Below, in pieces: positions 24,100 to 35,578 of a DNA stretch of 64,000 nucleotides (position 1 is the first letter of the stretch; each line of letters begins with the position of its first letter). The DNA is from Allodiplogaster sudhausi (Eukaryota; Nematoda; Chromadorea; Rhabditida; Diplogasteridae), in assembly GCA_945643635.1 (NCBI GenBank), contig CALZFC010000016.1, positions 1,481,001 through 1,545,000 of the forward strand, written 5' to 3'. A program made the translations under genes and the position numbers. Below the pieces are notes generated by a model. The model worked only from the letters and a program-made list of their open reading frames with translations, made no database searches and had not been told where the DNA came from.

Positions 24100-25830
24100 C
24101 TACGTCCGGGCAAAGTCGACAGCGGACGTTCCCATCACGGAAATTGATCTCTTCAAAGTTTCGAATGCACATTCATGCTTTTAAATGTATTTATTCTATT
24201 CGTAATAGCACTTAAAAGGATAAAAAAATTTATGGATATGTTGATGCCTCAAAATCCCTTAACAAAAAAGGGACAAAAAATGTAATCTCTACAGTTCTAT
24301 TCCGAGGCGTATTCGTGATGCGCCTAACGAATCGGTGGAAGATCGCATCGCGAAGCTTCTTTTGTGTCGACAGAAAGATGAGAATGTTAACCACGCCCTG
24401 ACAATGAGATGGTTTTTGACAATAAATCTTATAATTAGAAGAGCATCAGTTCCTCAAAACTTTTGTTAAAATGGCAAAGCCAAACCTTATTGAGATTGAG
24501 AATATAGAAAAAGTTGCTCTTTGTATCAGGGTTAATCAAGAGAATGCCGTCGGGGAGCGCGTAGAATAAAAGTGTATTGGCAGTCACGAGCACGATGGTC
24601 AGAGTGGTGCGCGCCATCTTTGACGTGGCACTAGCTGACACCTGACGCGCGGTGCTGTGGCGAATGTTCTGGAATGGGCGACAGATTGGCCCAGTGGTAT
24701 GAGCGCAATAATTTCAACCGGAGACGTGCAAGTTCAAATTTTCAAGCGGAAAGGAGCAGTGAAGGAAACTGTACCAAGAAAATCTTTGCGCCGATCGGGA
24801 TGTAGATGACGGCGCAGGTTAGCGCGCAAGTGACGCGAACAGCTCGCGTGAGCATGAAGACTGCGCGCGTCTGCGAGTTCTCCGAGGTGCACGTCGCCGG
24901 ATTCTGATATGCAAAAAGTTGACCCCTTTTTCGGATTCGAACCCGGATGCTTCGCAGGTGTGGCTCGCTTATCCAAGACCCGTACTTTACCTCATAGACT
25001 GTGTCATGCTCCGCGCTCGTTATGAGTGCGGCCGCCAGAAAGCAAAGAGGAATTGAGAATGCCGCAGCGAAGAGATGAAAGACATAGCGGACTCGCTGCT
25101 TCAAGTAGGCAATCGGCATGAAGACGCCGTATAAGCGATCGAGAGTCGTGAAGAGAATGAGCACACCTGGAAAGGAATCAATGTTTTTCCTAATTATGTT
25201 ATGCTCCATATTAGCCTTCTTGTTTGTTTTGATGCTTTAGCTACTTATTTCCCTTCTTAATCATCGTAGTACGTCCGTTTTCACGCGAGCAAAGCAAATG
25301 AAGCACAAAGCTTCCCAACCAGAACCGCTGTTGATGTATGTGAACAAGATGACGTGGAACTTCGTCATGCAGCCCCACATGGTCTCGGCAGGAAAATCTG
25401 TAAATGAAAAATTGCAATAAAATGAACACGCATTGCAAGAAATCTAATAAAAAATAATTAACAGCCAGAGACATGTGTTTGCATAAAAGAGGTAGAATCG
25501 ATAGATAGCCGCGGAGAAGTAAGTCAGTCCAAAGATAACGTCGAAAAGCATGCAGCCGGCATAGAGCACATATTCTTTCTGAGCTCGGAGCGCGACACTC
25601 TTCAGAATTACCTAGTGAGCGACGAACTTAGACGATTGGTAAGATGTAATAAACCGATTGTGAGAATTCAGAAATCGTTAAGGCCTTATTTCCTTTGCAA
25701 TATCTTGCTTACTCACCATTCCAAGTGCACCATTGAACAACATGATGACGAGACCCTCCCAGAAGTAGAGATGATATGCGAGAAGATCGGCTTTAGACGT
25801 CGGTATATTCGTGCAATGGGCCTCGGGCAT
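24100..25830 (-). CDS. GPCR1: srsx-like seven-transmembrane receptor
   Basis: Eight exons run from ATG at 25830 (MPEAHCTN) to TAG at 24100: 25830-25717, about 25612-25476, 25398-25322, 25169-24990, 24907-24779, 24672-24487, about 24409-24310 and a short last exon to 24100. TM1 includes FWEGLVIMLFNGALGM. TM2 has YVLYAGCMLFDVIFGL. TM3 ends at TTLDRLYGVFMPIAY, the DRY-like motif. TM5 ends in IYIPIGAKIFL. TM6-7 carry FYALPDGILLINP and NILIFLSTQKKLRDAIF. The tail is RSISVMGTSAVDFART. This pattern fits nematode rhodopsin-like (srsx) chemoreceptors. It is the only copy with a canonical AG acceptor (tttccag|GTGTGC) before the TM3 exon. Role in sensory signalling is inferred; ligand unknown. Confidence 0.8.
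24680..24742 (+). repeat. tRNA-like relic in GPCR1 intron 5
   Basis: ATTGGCCCAGTGGTATGAGC resembles an A box and CAAGTTCAAATTTT a B box. It sits immediately upstream of the exon 6 acceptor, on the strand opposite to the gene. Matching relics lie at the same place in GPCR2-5. Confidence 0.5.
24926..24990 (-). repeat. tRNA-derived sequence in GPCR1 intron 4
   Basis: On the minus strand CTTGGATAAGCGAGCC is followed by CGGGTTCGAATCCG, a good B box. Acceptor-stem pairing is poor, so this is probably a SINE fragment. It is absent from the other four receptors. Confidence 0.5.
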
Positions 25831-27003
25831 CTTCCTCTCGCTTCCAATAGCCGTCAAAAATCTAACTAATGAAATGCTCGCAAAGCCAACTAGATGCAAG
25901 AACTGTTTTTATTAGGCGCGTAAATACGACCAATTGTGATGATGTTGTGAGTAGTAGAAAATGTTCCAGTTTGCAAGATAAGTCAGGATGATAAGAGGAG
26001 ATGTACATGGGAGATGAAAACAGAAACGCTATCATATAAGGATTTGCAGTTAAAAATAATGAAAATATAGAAACCTGTTGATAGCTACGACTAATCATGG
26101 TAAGAATGAAAAATAGGACAGGAGTCTTATAAGAGTCTTTTAACAATAACAAGAGTTATATTCTCATGAAACGAGAACTTTTTCACTTCGCGGAACCAGC
26201 GAGTAAGAGAGTGAAAAAACGCACGTGTGAATTTCCTTTCCTTTGTTCCTCTTCTCCAAGGAAATGTTTCCATTTGAGCACGCAAAAGTGGTGCTAAGTT
26301 CTTCAATATATTACTCTCAATAAATGGCACAAGCTAATTTAGCAGCAGTAGACACCGCCAAATTGGATTACTTCGGCGACAAAACCTCTTCGAAATTCCA
26401 TTCAGGAATAGCCAAACAAACGACATCGATGTATAGCATGGCTCTTAAATTACGATCTAGCAGTTATGGTAAGGCTGGAAAAATTTATTTCACAGTTAAA
26501 TAAGGAAGTAGTTAATTTTACAACATTCTTCTCAGTACTTTACATGGCAACGTATGCAACATTTCGATGAAAAAGCAGATGAACTTTAAGTTTTTTATTA
26601 GGGGCGTTCGCACTCCATTCTAAGCAATTTTTCATTGTTCATTCGTCTCTGACTGAGTAAGCGTAGAAACTAATTGTAAGGAGGCTTCAGTATAATAGTC
26701 AAGCTTTCAGATTATTTCAGGCTCAACATCCGCATCATTTCTCTCAACAGATGCGTTTCTCTGCATTTCTCGTTAACAAAGAAAGACAGAATAAATGACC
26801 ATGGCTCAAGCACATACATATGTACATACATATACCATTTATTTTGGCCAGTAATATGTACATATATCAAGCTGGTGACTAACAATAATATTAAACAACT
26901 AGAAAATGACGGATATTGGCAAGAATATGAGTTCGACCATATCACAAAAAAAATAAGAATTATCTGCAGATGTTGTGCCCTGGTCTGAAGAAGGCCATGA
27001 ATT
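25831..27003. other. Spacer between GPCR1 and GPCR2
   Basis: No coding exon was recognised. It should contain the GPCR1 promoter. The duplicated upstream motif seen before GPCR2-5 was not found here. Confidence 0.4.
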
Positions 27004-28780
27004 CTATGTCCGTGCAAAGTCGACAGCTGACGAGCCAATTGCGGAAATTGACCTCTGGAAGGTACTTTTATTTTTATTTCATCGTTATAATTTGTAAACT
27101 ATTTTATGACTATTACCAGTAGAACCATTTATTATTGTAAGCTAAGAAATTTAATCCTATTAATAGAAATAAATAAAAAAAAAGGTCGCACCGTCCTCGT
27201 AGGTACAGGAGGAGGGCGTTTGATGAAACGGTGGATGATCGCGTCACGGAGCTGCTTTTGTGTTAATAGGAAGATGAAAATATTTAGTACGCTCTACAAA
27301 TAGGTGAGCTTTTCCCTCTTCCACATATTACATAATGAAAGCAGGCTTATTTGCTACTACGTTAAAATAATAACAACAAAAAACAATAAAAGCTATTCGG
27401 TCTTATCGAAATGGCACGTTTCAGAAACCTTGTTGAGATTGAGCACATAGAAAAAGTTGTTCTTTGTTTCAGGGTTAATGAGAAGAATGCCATCGGGAAG
27501 GGCGTAGAAGAGGATAGTGTTGGCAGTGACGAGCACAATCGTCAGAGTTGTGCGCGCCATCTTCGCCGTGCTACTCGCGGACACTTGATGTGCGGCACTC
27601 GCGCGAATATTCTGCAATCGCGCAGGGAAGTTTGGCCACGTGGTAAAAGACGCTACATCACCACTCCAAGCGACCCAAGTTCGTATCCTGTCGTAAAGGC
27701 TACTTACCATGAATATCCTTGCTCCAATCGGTATGTAGATAATTACACAGCAAATCGCACATACCACGCGCACAGATCTTATAATAAAGAAGACTGAACG
27801 GGTCTGTGAATTCTCGGAGGTGCACGTAGCGGGCATCTGCTGACAGAAACATACATACCTGGTACGCTTTTCTAATTGGCGTTTTCAACCAATCAGTTTT
27901 GCTTTGGATGGTAAACCAACACGAATATATATATATATGTCATACATACTTTCAGTTAATATTCCCCAAACCAACCTCATATACTGTGTTATGCTGGGAG
28001 CTGGTGATCAGAGCAGCTGCCACAAATGCAAGCGGCACCGCAAAGGCAGCAGCAAAAAAGAAGAGGACATAACGGACACGCAACTTCATGTAGGCGATTG
28101 GTATGAAGACGCCGTAAAGCCGATCGAGAGTTGTAAAGAGAGCGAGCACACCCGGAAATGGAAAGATATCGAGCGACTCTCTTATTTTGTTTCCTACTCA
28201 TTATTTTCATATATTAAGAATATTAGTGAACACTAGGTACCTGTTAAGTAGGGTCAGAACAGGGCAAACATAGAAATTCCTAACCAGACCCGCTGTTGAC
28301 GTATGTAAACAAAATGACATGAAACTTCGTCATGCAGCCAAACATGGTCTCGGCGGGAAAGTCTGCAAGAAACTTATGAACTACTTGGAGACTGCCAAGA
28401 TATAATGCTAGAATTTAAAAATTGACAACCAATTTTTAACAGACATGTATTAGTCTTGTAGAGGTAAAATCGATAGACGGCTGCGGAGAAGTAAGTAAGG
28501 CCAAAGATGACGTCGAACGCCATGCAACCAGCATAGAGCACGTACTCTTTTTGAGCGCGCAGAGCGTTATTGTTGAGAATGAGCTAGAGAGCAGGAGGTT
28601 ACTATATCGGTTAAGTGGAGAATCGAATCCATAGAAAGAACACAATTTTTTCTCTCGTTTACAGACCATTCCAAGAGCGCCATTAAAAAGAATGATGACG
28701 AGCCCCTCCCAGAAGTAGAGGTGATAGGAGAGAAGATCGGCGGAAGCCGTCAGAACATTCGTACAGTGTTCCTCCGACAT
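27004..28780 (-). CDS. GPCR2: srsx-like seven-transmembrane receptor
   Basis: Eight exons from ATG 28780 (MSEEHCTNVLTASADL) to TAG 27004: 28780-28667, about 28585-28450, 28364-28284, the TM3-TM4 exon to about 27976, 27838-27711, 27613-27432, about 27290-27186 and a final exon ending 27004. Landmarks are TLDRLYGVFIPIAYMKLR, PATCTSENSQTRSVF in extracellular loop 2, IYIPIGARIFM, FYALPDGILLINPETK and LNIFIFLLTQKQLRDAI. The tail is RSISAIGSSAVDFART. The canonical acceptor before the TM3-TM4 exon reads ttccgg|GTGTGC instead of ttccag. An in-phase AG lies 46 bases upstream, after atgag, and its use would insert VGNKIRESLDIFPFP into TM3. Either a noncanonical site is used or the receptor is damaged. 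Confidence 0.75.
27624..27690 (+). repeat. tRNA-like relic in GPCR2 intron 5
   Basis: TTTGGCCACGTGGTAAAAGA followed by CCAAGTTCGTATCC resembles A and B boxes. The position is equivalent to that in the other receptors. Confidence 0.55.
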
Positions 28781-31563
28781 GTTCCCGGTGAGAACAAGTA
28801 ACAAATATGCTGCAGAACTAAATTTATTTTTTTACTCAAAAAATATGTGCTATACGATATAGCCAATGATTGTGCTGCTCTGGCGTGGGAATTCTTGAAG
28901 TTTCAAACATTGCGCAAAAGGAGAACATAAAAGACACAGAAGTACTTTAACTTTGTAAAAGGGAGATTGAATCATTTCAGTTTTCATCAACACAACACAG
29001 AACAAAGAAAACTGATGGTGAGAGCAGTGAAGCGAAAATTTGAAAGATTGCGTACGTGCAAACGGAGGACGAACGGAACACGCCATTCGCACTGACTGAT
29101 AATCTTATGATACAGGCATTGTTTTTTGAAGTTCAATTCCCAAGCTGCAAAAGAGTGCATGGGAGATTCGCTTCTTCTTCTGATTTTCAACTTCTTCTTG
29201 TTTGGGATTTTGCTGTTTGCAAACTTTCCTGAGTTCATATCACTATTGGAGTAATGAACAAATTAAATTTGACATGTGGGAGGTAGCTTAAAATGGAGTC
29301 ATGACTATATTAAACCTGTTCAATGAATGTTATCCAGTAAATCAAACCTTCACGGAAGCAACATCCACATCAATTTTTGTACATATATTAGTATTAGGCC
29401 GAACTAGCGCGTAAGAATGCAAAAGGGAAACTTATGTGACCGCGGTAATTGCATTCCTGTGAATGAATTCATTTTAATGGATTTCACGAGATGTAGCATT
29501 TATGACATGTAGTATGTAAGTGTTGATCTTTAAACCCGACTCTCTAACAATCGCAAAATTCCTCATTGTTTCTTTCAGTCAACTGAACTTTTTTGTGAAC
29601 AAGTTGGTTCTTGATTAAAAGTGTATATTGTAGCACTGTAGCATCGCGAAACTTAACTCTTTGTAGCATCGCGAAACTTACGTTGAGGAAGTGCAAAGCC
29701 ACCCAAAATGCACTTTTTTGGCCGGAAGTGTTTGGTGCGCCGATATTTCACTTCTTCAATATTCAATCAAGAAAATGCGCGAGCAACGGATGTGCCTTTG
29801 GCGTCACCTTTCACGCAAAGGCAGCTGTCAAACAAAAACTATGCCCGATATGTAGCATCTTCTGTTCGGGACAGAGGCATTCTTCTTCCGATCTTGCTAT
29901 CTCCTTTAACTTCAACCATTCCATAGTAAATACTTTAATATTAAATACTATGAGGCATTCTTTACACAACTTCGCAATTATTCTTTGTTCATTTGAATCT
30001 AATTCACGTGGTTCGTAACTAATTGTAAGGAAGCTTCAGATCAAGAATTTTTTTCTTCAAGTTGAATGATCAGCTTCATTTCTCTCAGCAGATGCTTTAC
30101 TGTGCACCGATGTTAAAGGAAGTGGTCAGTTGTAGTCCTCGCCAGAGGAGGAACGATTACAACCTTTTCTCGCTCTCACCAAACTGGCATCTCACACCTC
30201 TCGCCAGCAACCTCTTGCTGTATCCCTCACGAGTCCTCCAGGACTCTTTTATCTCTCTCGCCTCACTCTCTCCCTTTACTCTCAATGGCCGTACTCATTT
30301 CTTTCTCCTTCTCCCTAAACCTCATTCCTCAATCCGACACCGCCGGAAGCTGCAAGAAAGGGTACAGAGGCAACGACAACCAGCCGCAGAGATCCGAGAG
30401 TCTTTAGATGAGTTGATGCGAAGCGGGAACACAAGAGAAGAATACATATGACGCAAGAACACCGAAACTGTTTATTCGCGGGTGGAAAGGGTTTATATAG
30501 GGATAGAAGATGTAGTACTTTGCGGACTTCGGGATGTAGTCTGGAATTTAAAAAATGGAATTAAGGAAGAAATAACGATGAGTACTTATAAAGCTTATTG
30601 AATGCAGATTGGACCCTTATAAAAAAAGGAGTAGGATCGGGATTTGAGTCTGGATGCGGGAACGGCATTAAACTAAGACCGCGTCTTCTATGTAGAATGT
30701 TTAAAATTAGGTTATGAGGTGCTTGCGGGATTAAAAACAACGACCAAAAACGAGCTTACGTACATATCTCTATCATCGCTCCGAGACTTAAAGGAGGCTT
30801 AAAGCTGTTGACTCCTAACACGAAATGGCCGATCAGATAGTACGATAGGTTTAAGCAACGTGATCCTGGAAATTTGCCAAGATCCTTGCTTCGAAACTAA
30901 AGAAAGCAATTGCCTGGACAATTTTAAATTGGCGGTTTGCGTCCGGTATGTGTCGGCATATATTTCACGGGCAATTGAACCATATTTTCCCCTCGCTGGT
31001 CAAACTTTGCTCCTTCAAGCCTTTTCGGCCAAAATTTACTTGGCGACAACTGTTAAATTTAAAGTTCTGTGTAAGACACTAATATTCCTTTACAATTAGG
31101 TTCAAGCAACGCTTTTCGGATGGAAAATAGTCCTTTAACTTTTAGTTTAGAAAATTGACTCTTTGCAGATGCATTCGCAAGCTCAATCCGGACACATTTC
31201 TAGAATCATCCCAAGAGCGAAAATTTTGGATTTTCGCCTCCTTTAAGGGATGGCAATGAGAGCGTGAGGTTTCTATTTTGACTGCCTGGGACAGAATCAA
31301 AATTATAGGCGAAGCATGACATAGTTTTGTCAGTGATATGTAGATACTATTCGATACACACAAAGAAGTAAGGCTTGTGGAACAAGCCATTGACGCCAGA
31401 CATTATGCCCTCTACAGCTAAATAATAACAAATAATTTCACAGTCCACTTCCGAACAGGAGGAGGCTGCTTGATGAAACTGGCAAGAATATGAGTTCGAC
31501 CATATCACAAAAAAAAGAATTATCTGCAGATGATGTGTCCTGGTCTGAAGAAGGCCATGGATT
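28781..31563. other. Spacer between GPCR2 and GPCR3 with a decayed duplication-unit copy
   Basis: At about 29540-29930 the plus strand carries sequence related to the region upstream of the channel gene exon 1 (compare 41810-42175): CTTCTTCAATA.., GCGCGAGCAACGGATGT and CTTCAACCATT. An open frame at 30062-30451 is low-complexity and unsupported. No gene is called. Confidence 0.5.
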
Positions 31564-33538
31564 CTACGTCCGTGCAAAGTCGACAGCTGACGAGGCAATT
31601 GCGGAAATTGACCTCTGGAAGGTACTTTTATTTCTTTGTCATCGTTATAATTTGTAAACTACTTTGTGTCTATTACCAGTAGAATCATGTTTGTTGTAAG
31701 CTAGAAATTTAATCCTATTAATAGATAAATCAATCAATAAAAAAAAATATAAAAAAAAACAATGAGAAAATAATTAATAAAATTCGCACCGTCCTCATAG
31801 GTGCAGGAGGAGGGCGTTTGATGAAATGGTGGATGATCGCGTCACGAAGCTGCTTTTGCGTCAACAAGAAGATGAAAATATTGAGTACGCCCTGTGAGCA
31901 TGAAAGTTTTTTCTTCTTGCACATGTACCAATTTTAAAGTTTTTTTTTTTAAATCTCAAAAGGCAGTAACGCTTATCCTATATTATCGAAATGAAATGTT
32001 TGAGAAACCTTATTCAGATTGAGGACATAGAAAAAGGAGTTCTTCATCTCAGGGTTAATGAGGCGAATGCCATCGGGAAGGGCGTAGAAGAAGAGAGTAT
32101 TCGCAGTGATGAGCACAATCGTCATAGTAGTGCGCGCCATCTTCGCCGTTCTGTTCGAGGATACTTGGTGAACGGCACTTGCGCGAATATTCTGCAATTG
32201 GAGGGGACGTTTGTCGAGATATTACTCCTAGAGTCCGAAGTTCGTATCATCTTGTGTACATTTAATAAGAATAGGCTGCTTACCATGTATATCCTTACTC
32301 CTATCGGAAAGTAAATGAAAACACTGCAAAGCGCGCAGACAACGCGCACAGCTCTAATGATAATGTAAACTGCGCGGGTCTGTCCATTCTCGGAGAGGCA
32401 CGTAGCTGGCATCTGACAGAAATATACCCCATAGATCTGCGATTTCCAGGTTATACTCCCTAAACCAACCTCATAGACGATGTTATGCCTCGCGCTCGTT
32501 ATCAGAGCAGCTGCCAAGAAGCCGAGAGGAACCGAAAAGGCGGCAGCAAAAAGGAAGAGGACATAACGGACACGCAGCTTCATGTAGGCGATTGGCATGA
32601 AGACGCCATAAAGCCGATCGAGAGTTGTAAAGAGAGCGAGCACACCCAGAAAGAAATAGATCGAATTACTCTTTTTATTCGTTTGATCCCTATTATTGTT
32701 TTATTATGAAGGAGCATGAACATTGGATACTCCTGCTCGGAAAGTTTTGTTGGGAGCTGAGATAATGTTTGCCTTATAATATTTGTACTGACTTGTTAAA
32801 ACGCTTCGAAATTTTTGAAAGTAAAAAAAATCGGGAATGTTCGCATGGGACAAACATACCAACAAGCACAGGAAAAAGGATGATTTCATCAAAAATATCT
32901 CTGATTCGAAATACAATGTGTTCTTTTATCACGGTCATTCCAAAAAACGCATTAACATTCATTTACCTCCTTTAAATACTTGAAATATGGTCATAAAAGA
33001 AAATCCTAACCAGACCCACTGTTGACGTAAGTGAACAAAATGACGTGAAACTTCTTCATGCAGCCAAACATGGTCTCGGCTGGGAAGTCTGCAAGGAAAC
33101 AAGAACTTGGACTTCGTCAAGCTTATGTATAACGCAAGTGCTATAAATTAGGCAACTAATTAGTAAACAGACAAGTATTAGTCTTGTAGAGGTAAAAGCG
33201 ATAGACGGCTGCCGATAAGTAAGTCAGGCCAAAGATGACGTCGAATGCCATGCAACCAGCATAGAGCACGTACTCTTTTTGGGAGCGAAGCGGGATGCTA
33301 TTCAGGATGACCTAGAAAGGCGGGAGGTAGTTTATCGGTTATGTGGAAGATGTGCATATTATAAGGTTGTTTAGATTCCACTCGTCGATCAAAGGCTTTC
33401 TGGCCTATGTACATGCGTTCATACCATTCCAAGTGCGCCATTGAAAAGAATGATGACGAGACCTTCCCAGAAGTAGATGTGATAGGAGAGAAGATCGGCG
33501 GAAGCTGTCAGAACATTCGTGCAGTGTTCCTCCGACAT
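31564..33538 (-). CDS. GPCR3: srsx-like seven-transmembrane receptor
   Basis: Eight exons from ATG 33538 to TAG 31564: 33538-33423, about 33314-33178, 33089-33010, the TM3-TM4 exon to about 32470, 32413-32286, 32197-32013, about 31893-31789 and a final exon ending 31564. Landmarks: TLDRLYGVFMPIAYMKLR, PATCLSENGQTRAVYIII, FYALPDGIRLINPEMK, LNIFIFLLTQKQLRDAI and the tail RSISAIASSAVDFART. It has KKFHVILFTY where GPCR1 and GPCR2 have TKFH. The acceptor before the TM3-TM4 exon is ttctgg|GTGTGC, not AG. No upstream AG in the correct phase was found, so this copy is the most likely to be broken or to use a noncanonical GG acceptor. Confidence 0.7.
32200..32252 (+). repeat. Degenerate tRNA-like relic in GPCR3 intron 5
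   Basis: GTTTGTCGAGATATTACTCC and CCGAAGTTCGTATC align with the A-box and B-box parts of the relics in GPCR2, GPCR4 and GPCR5. It is the most degraded copy. Confidence 0.4.
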
Positions 33539-34669
33539 GTTCGCTGTGAGACCAAGAAAAACACGTGGTGGAATTAAATTCATAAAATATTCACAACTCG
33601 GAAAAGGCCGATTTTTATGATGTACTATGTATGTGCTATGTATACGATATAGCTTGTCTGCGAAATTATAAATCAGAACGCTTCAAACATTGTGCAAGAC
33701 GAGAAGATAAAAATTCACAGAAACGTACGTACTTTCTAAAACAGTACAGAACAAAGAGAAGTGAAACTTAGTGCTAGACGCATGTATGTATGTAGTTTGA
33801 AAAATGGCGTACGTGTCAATGTGTAGGAAGAAAACGAAAAAGTCACGCCACTCGCGGTGACTGGTAATCTTATATTACGGGATTTTTTTTAAGGTCAATT
33901 CCCTTACTGCGAAGGAGTGCTTTGGAGGATTCGATTATGTGATTTGCTAATTCTTCTCGCTTGAGGTTTTACCGTTTGTAGATCGTTCTGAGTTTCGATC
34001 ACGATTCGAGTAATGAACGATGAGCATTGTAATCAAATTTGACATGTGGGGAGGTAGCTTTAAATGGAGACATTTAACCATTCAGCTTCTTCAATGGATG
34101 TGATGCAGAAAAAACAAGGAAACAACATCAATACCCATTCTCCAGTGATGTATTCTACCAAAAGGAGCTATGCTATATTTAGAACGTTTCCTTTTAAGTC
34201 AAATGTGATTTCCAGTATAGCAAATATGATTACGAAAGGAAAACTTTTAGTTGTAATTTTATTTTTATAAATGAATTCCTATGTAATGGAGTTCACGATT
34301 CAATTTATGGCTTTCTCGTTTTAAGTACTGATCTTTAAACCCGTTCTTACATCGCTGTGAATTAGTTTTTTTAGCCAATCCACTCACGCCTCTATAACAA
34401 TCCCAAAGTTCCTCATTTTTTCCTTCAGCGAACTTAATTACATCTTTGATTAGATGATTAGCTTTGTAGACTCACTTTTGGAAAATGTTTTAAGTAGTGT
34501 CTCCCAAAATGCTCGTCTTTTTGCTGCTTCAATGAAGAGTTTGTTGCACCGATATTTAACTTCTTCAATATTCAATCAATGAAGATGCGCGAGCACGTAC
34601 ACCTTTTTAAGACAGGTTCGAATCCACTCGGGGGTAACCGAAAATTTTCTGGCCTGAATGCGTACATAC

Positions 34670-34784
34670 CATTCCAAGTGCGCCATTAAAAAGAATGATG
34701 ACGAGCCCCTCCCAGAAGTAGAGGTGATAGGAGAGAAGATCGGCGGAAGCTGTCAGAACATTCGTACAGTGTTCCATCCGACAT
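34670..34784 (-). pseudogene. Orphan GPCR exon 1
   Basis: This copy of receptor exon 1 (EHCTNVLTASADLL..FNGALGM, donor gtatgt) has no exon 2 below it. The first ATG frame is shifted by an inserted T (ATGTCGGATGG against ATGTCGGAGG), although ATG at 34777 restores the frame. The intron sequence after the donor is near-identical to the matching intron of GPCR5 near 40875, so the fragment is probably a recent copy of GPCR5 exon 1. It interrupts the duplicated upstream block of GPCR3. Confidence 0.8.
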
Positions 34785-35123
34785 GTGACCAAGAAACAAA
34801 TATGTCGCAGAACTAAATTTAAAGAATGTTCACAACTCTTTTAAAGCTAATTTGTATTATGTATTACAAGATGCCCTTGATTGTTGCTGATGTTGTGTGG
34901 GTTAATCTTAATGCCTCAAACTTTTTGCAAGAGGAGAACACATAGGAACAAAAGCATTTATGTAACTTTGTAAAAGAAAAGAAAATAATTTAATTTGTCA
35001 TCAACACAAAACAGAACATAGAAGACCGAGAGGATTTAAAAGGAATTAAAAAAAAATTGCCAAAGGAAACGTAAATCTCAAGTACCTATGTACATACGTT
35101 TATTTTGGCCTGTAATGTGTATA

Positions 35124-35435
35124 CCGTATTTTCTCTATTAGTACCCCCCCTTTATTAGAACCCCCCCCCCCTCTAATAGTACCCCCTCTGAAAATGCCAT
35201 TGAAAAATAGAACAACTCCCTCTAGTAGAACCCCCCCTCCAATAGAACCCCCCCCCCCTAATAGTCTATCACTTCAGCTCTAGATGTACCTCGTATAGAT
35301 CCTGGAGGCATGGGATGCTCTTACCAATGATCTGATGCCAAATTCATGATAAATCTGTTGTAAAACGGATATTCCAGTGTTGATTCCATTGAATTCGGGC
35401 TACGATTCTTCTTTTTTTGGGAATGAAATGTTGTT
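35124..35435. mobile_element. Truncated copy of the CCGTATTTTCTC element
   Basis: It starts CCGTATTTTCTCTATTAGTA after TA, followed by C-rich runs that mirror the G-rich runs at 10237-10682. Then comes sequence related, in reverse, to that element's unique centre. The second terminal repeat is missing. Confidence 0.65.
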
Positions 35436-35578
35436 ATTAAACTTTTGGTGTCTCATATTGAAAAATATATTCGCTTGCGATTAACAATAATAGAAAACAA
35501 GGAGGAAATGGCTGATATTCACAACAATGTGAGTTCAACCATCCCATTTAATAATAATAAAAAGGATGAATTATCCGC

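Noticed and set aside
30062..30451. 129-codon open frame in the spacer between GPCR2 and GPCR3
   Set aside because: Low-complexity composition, no domain, no splice partners and no similar sequence near the other receptors.
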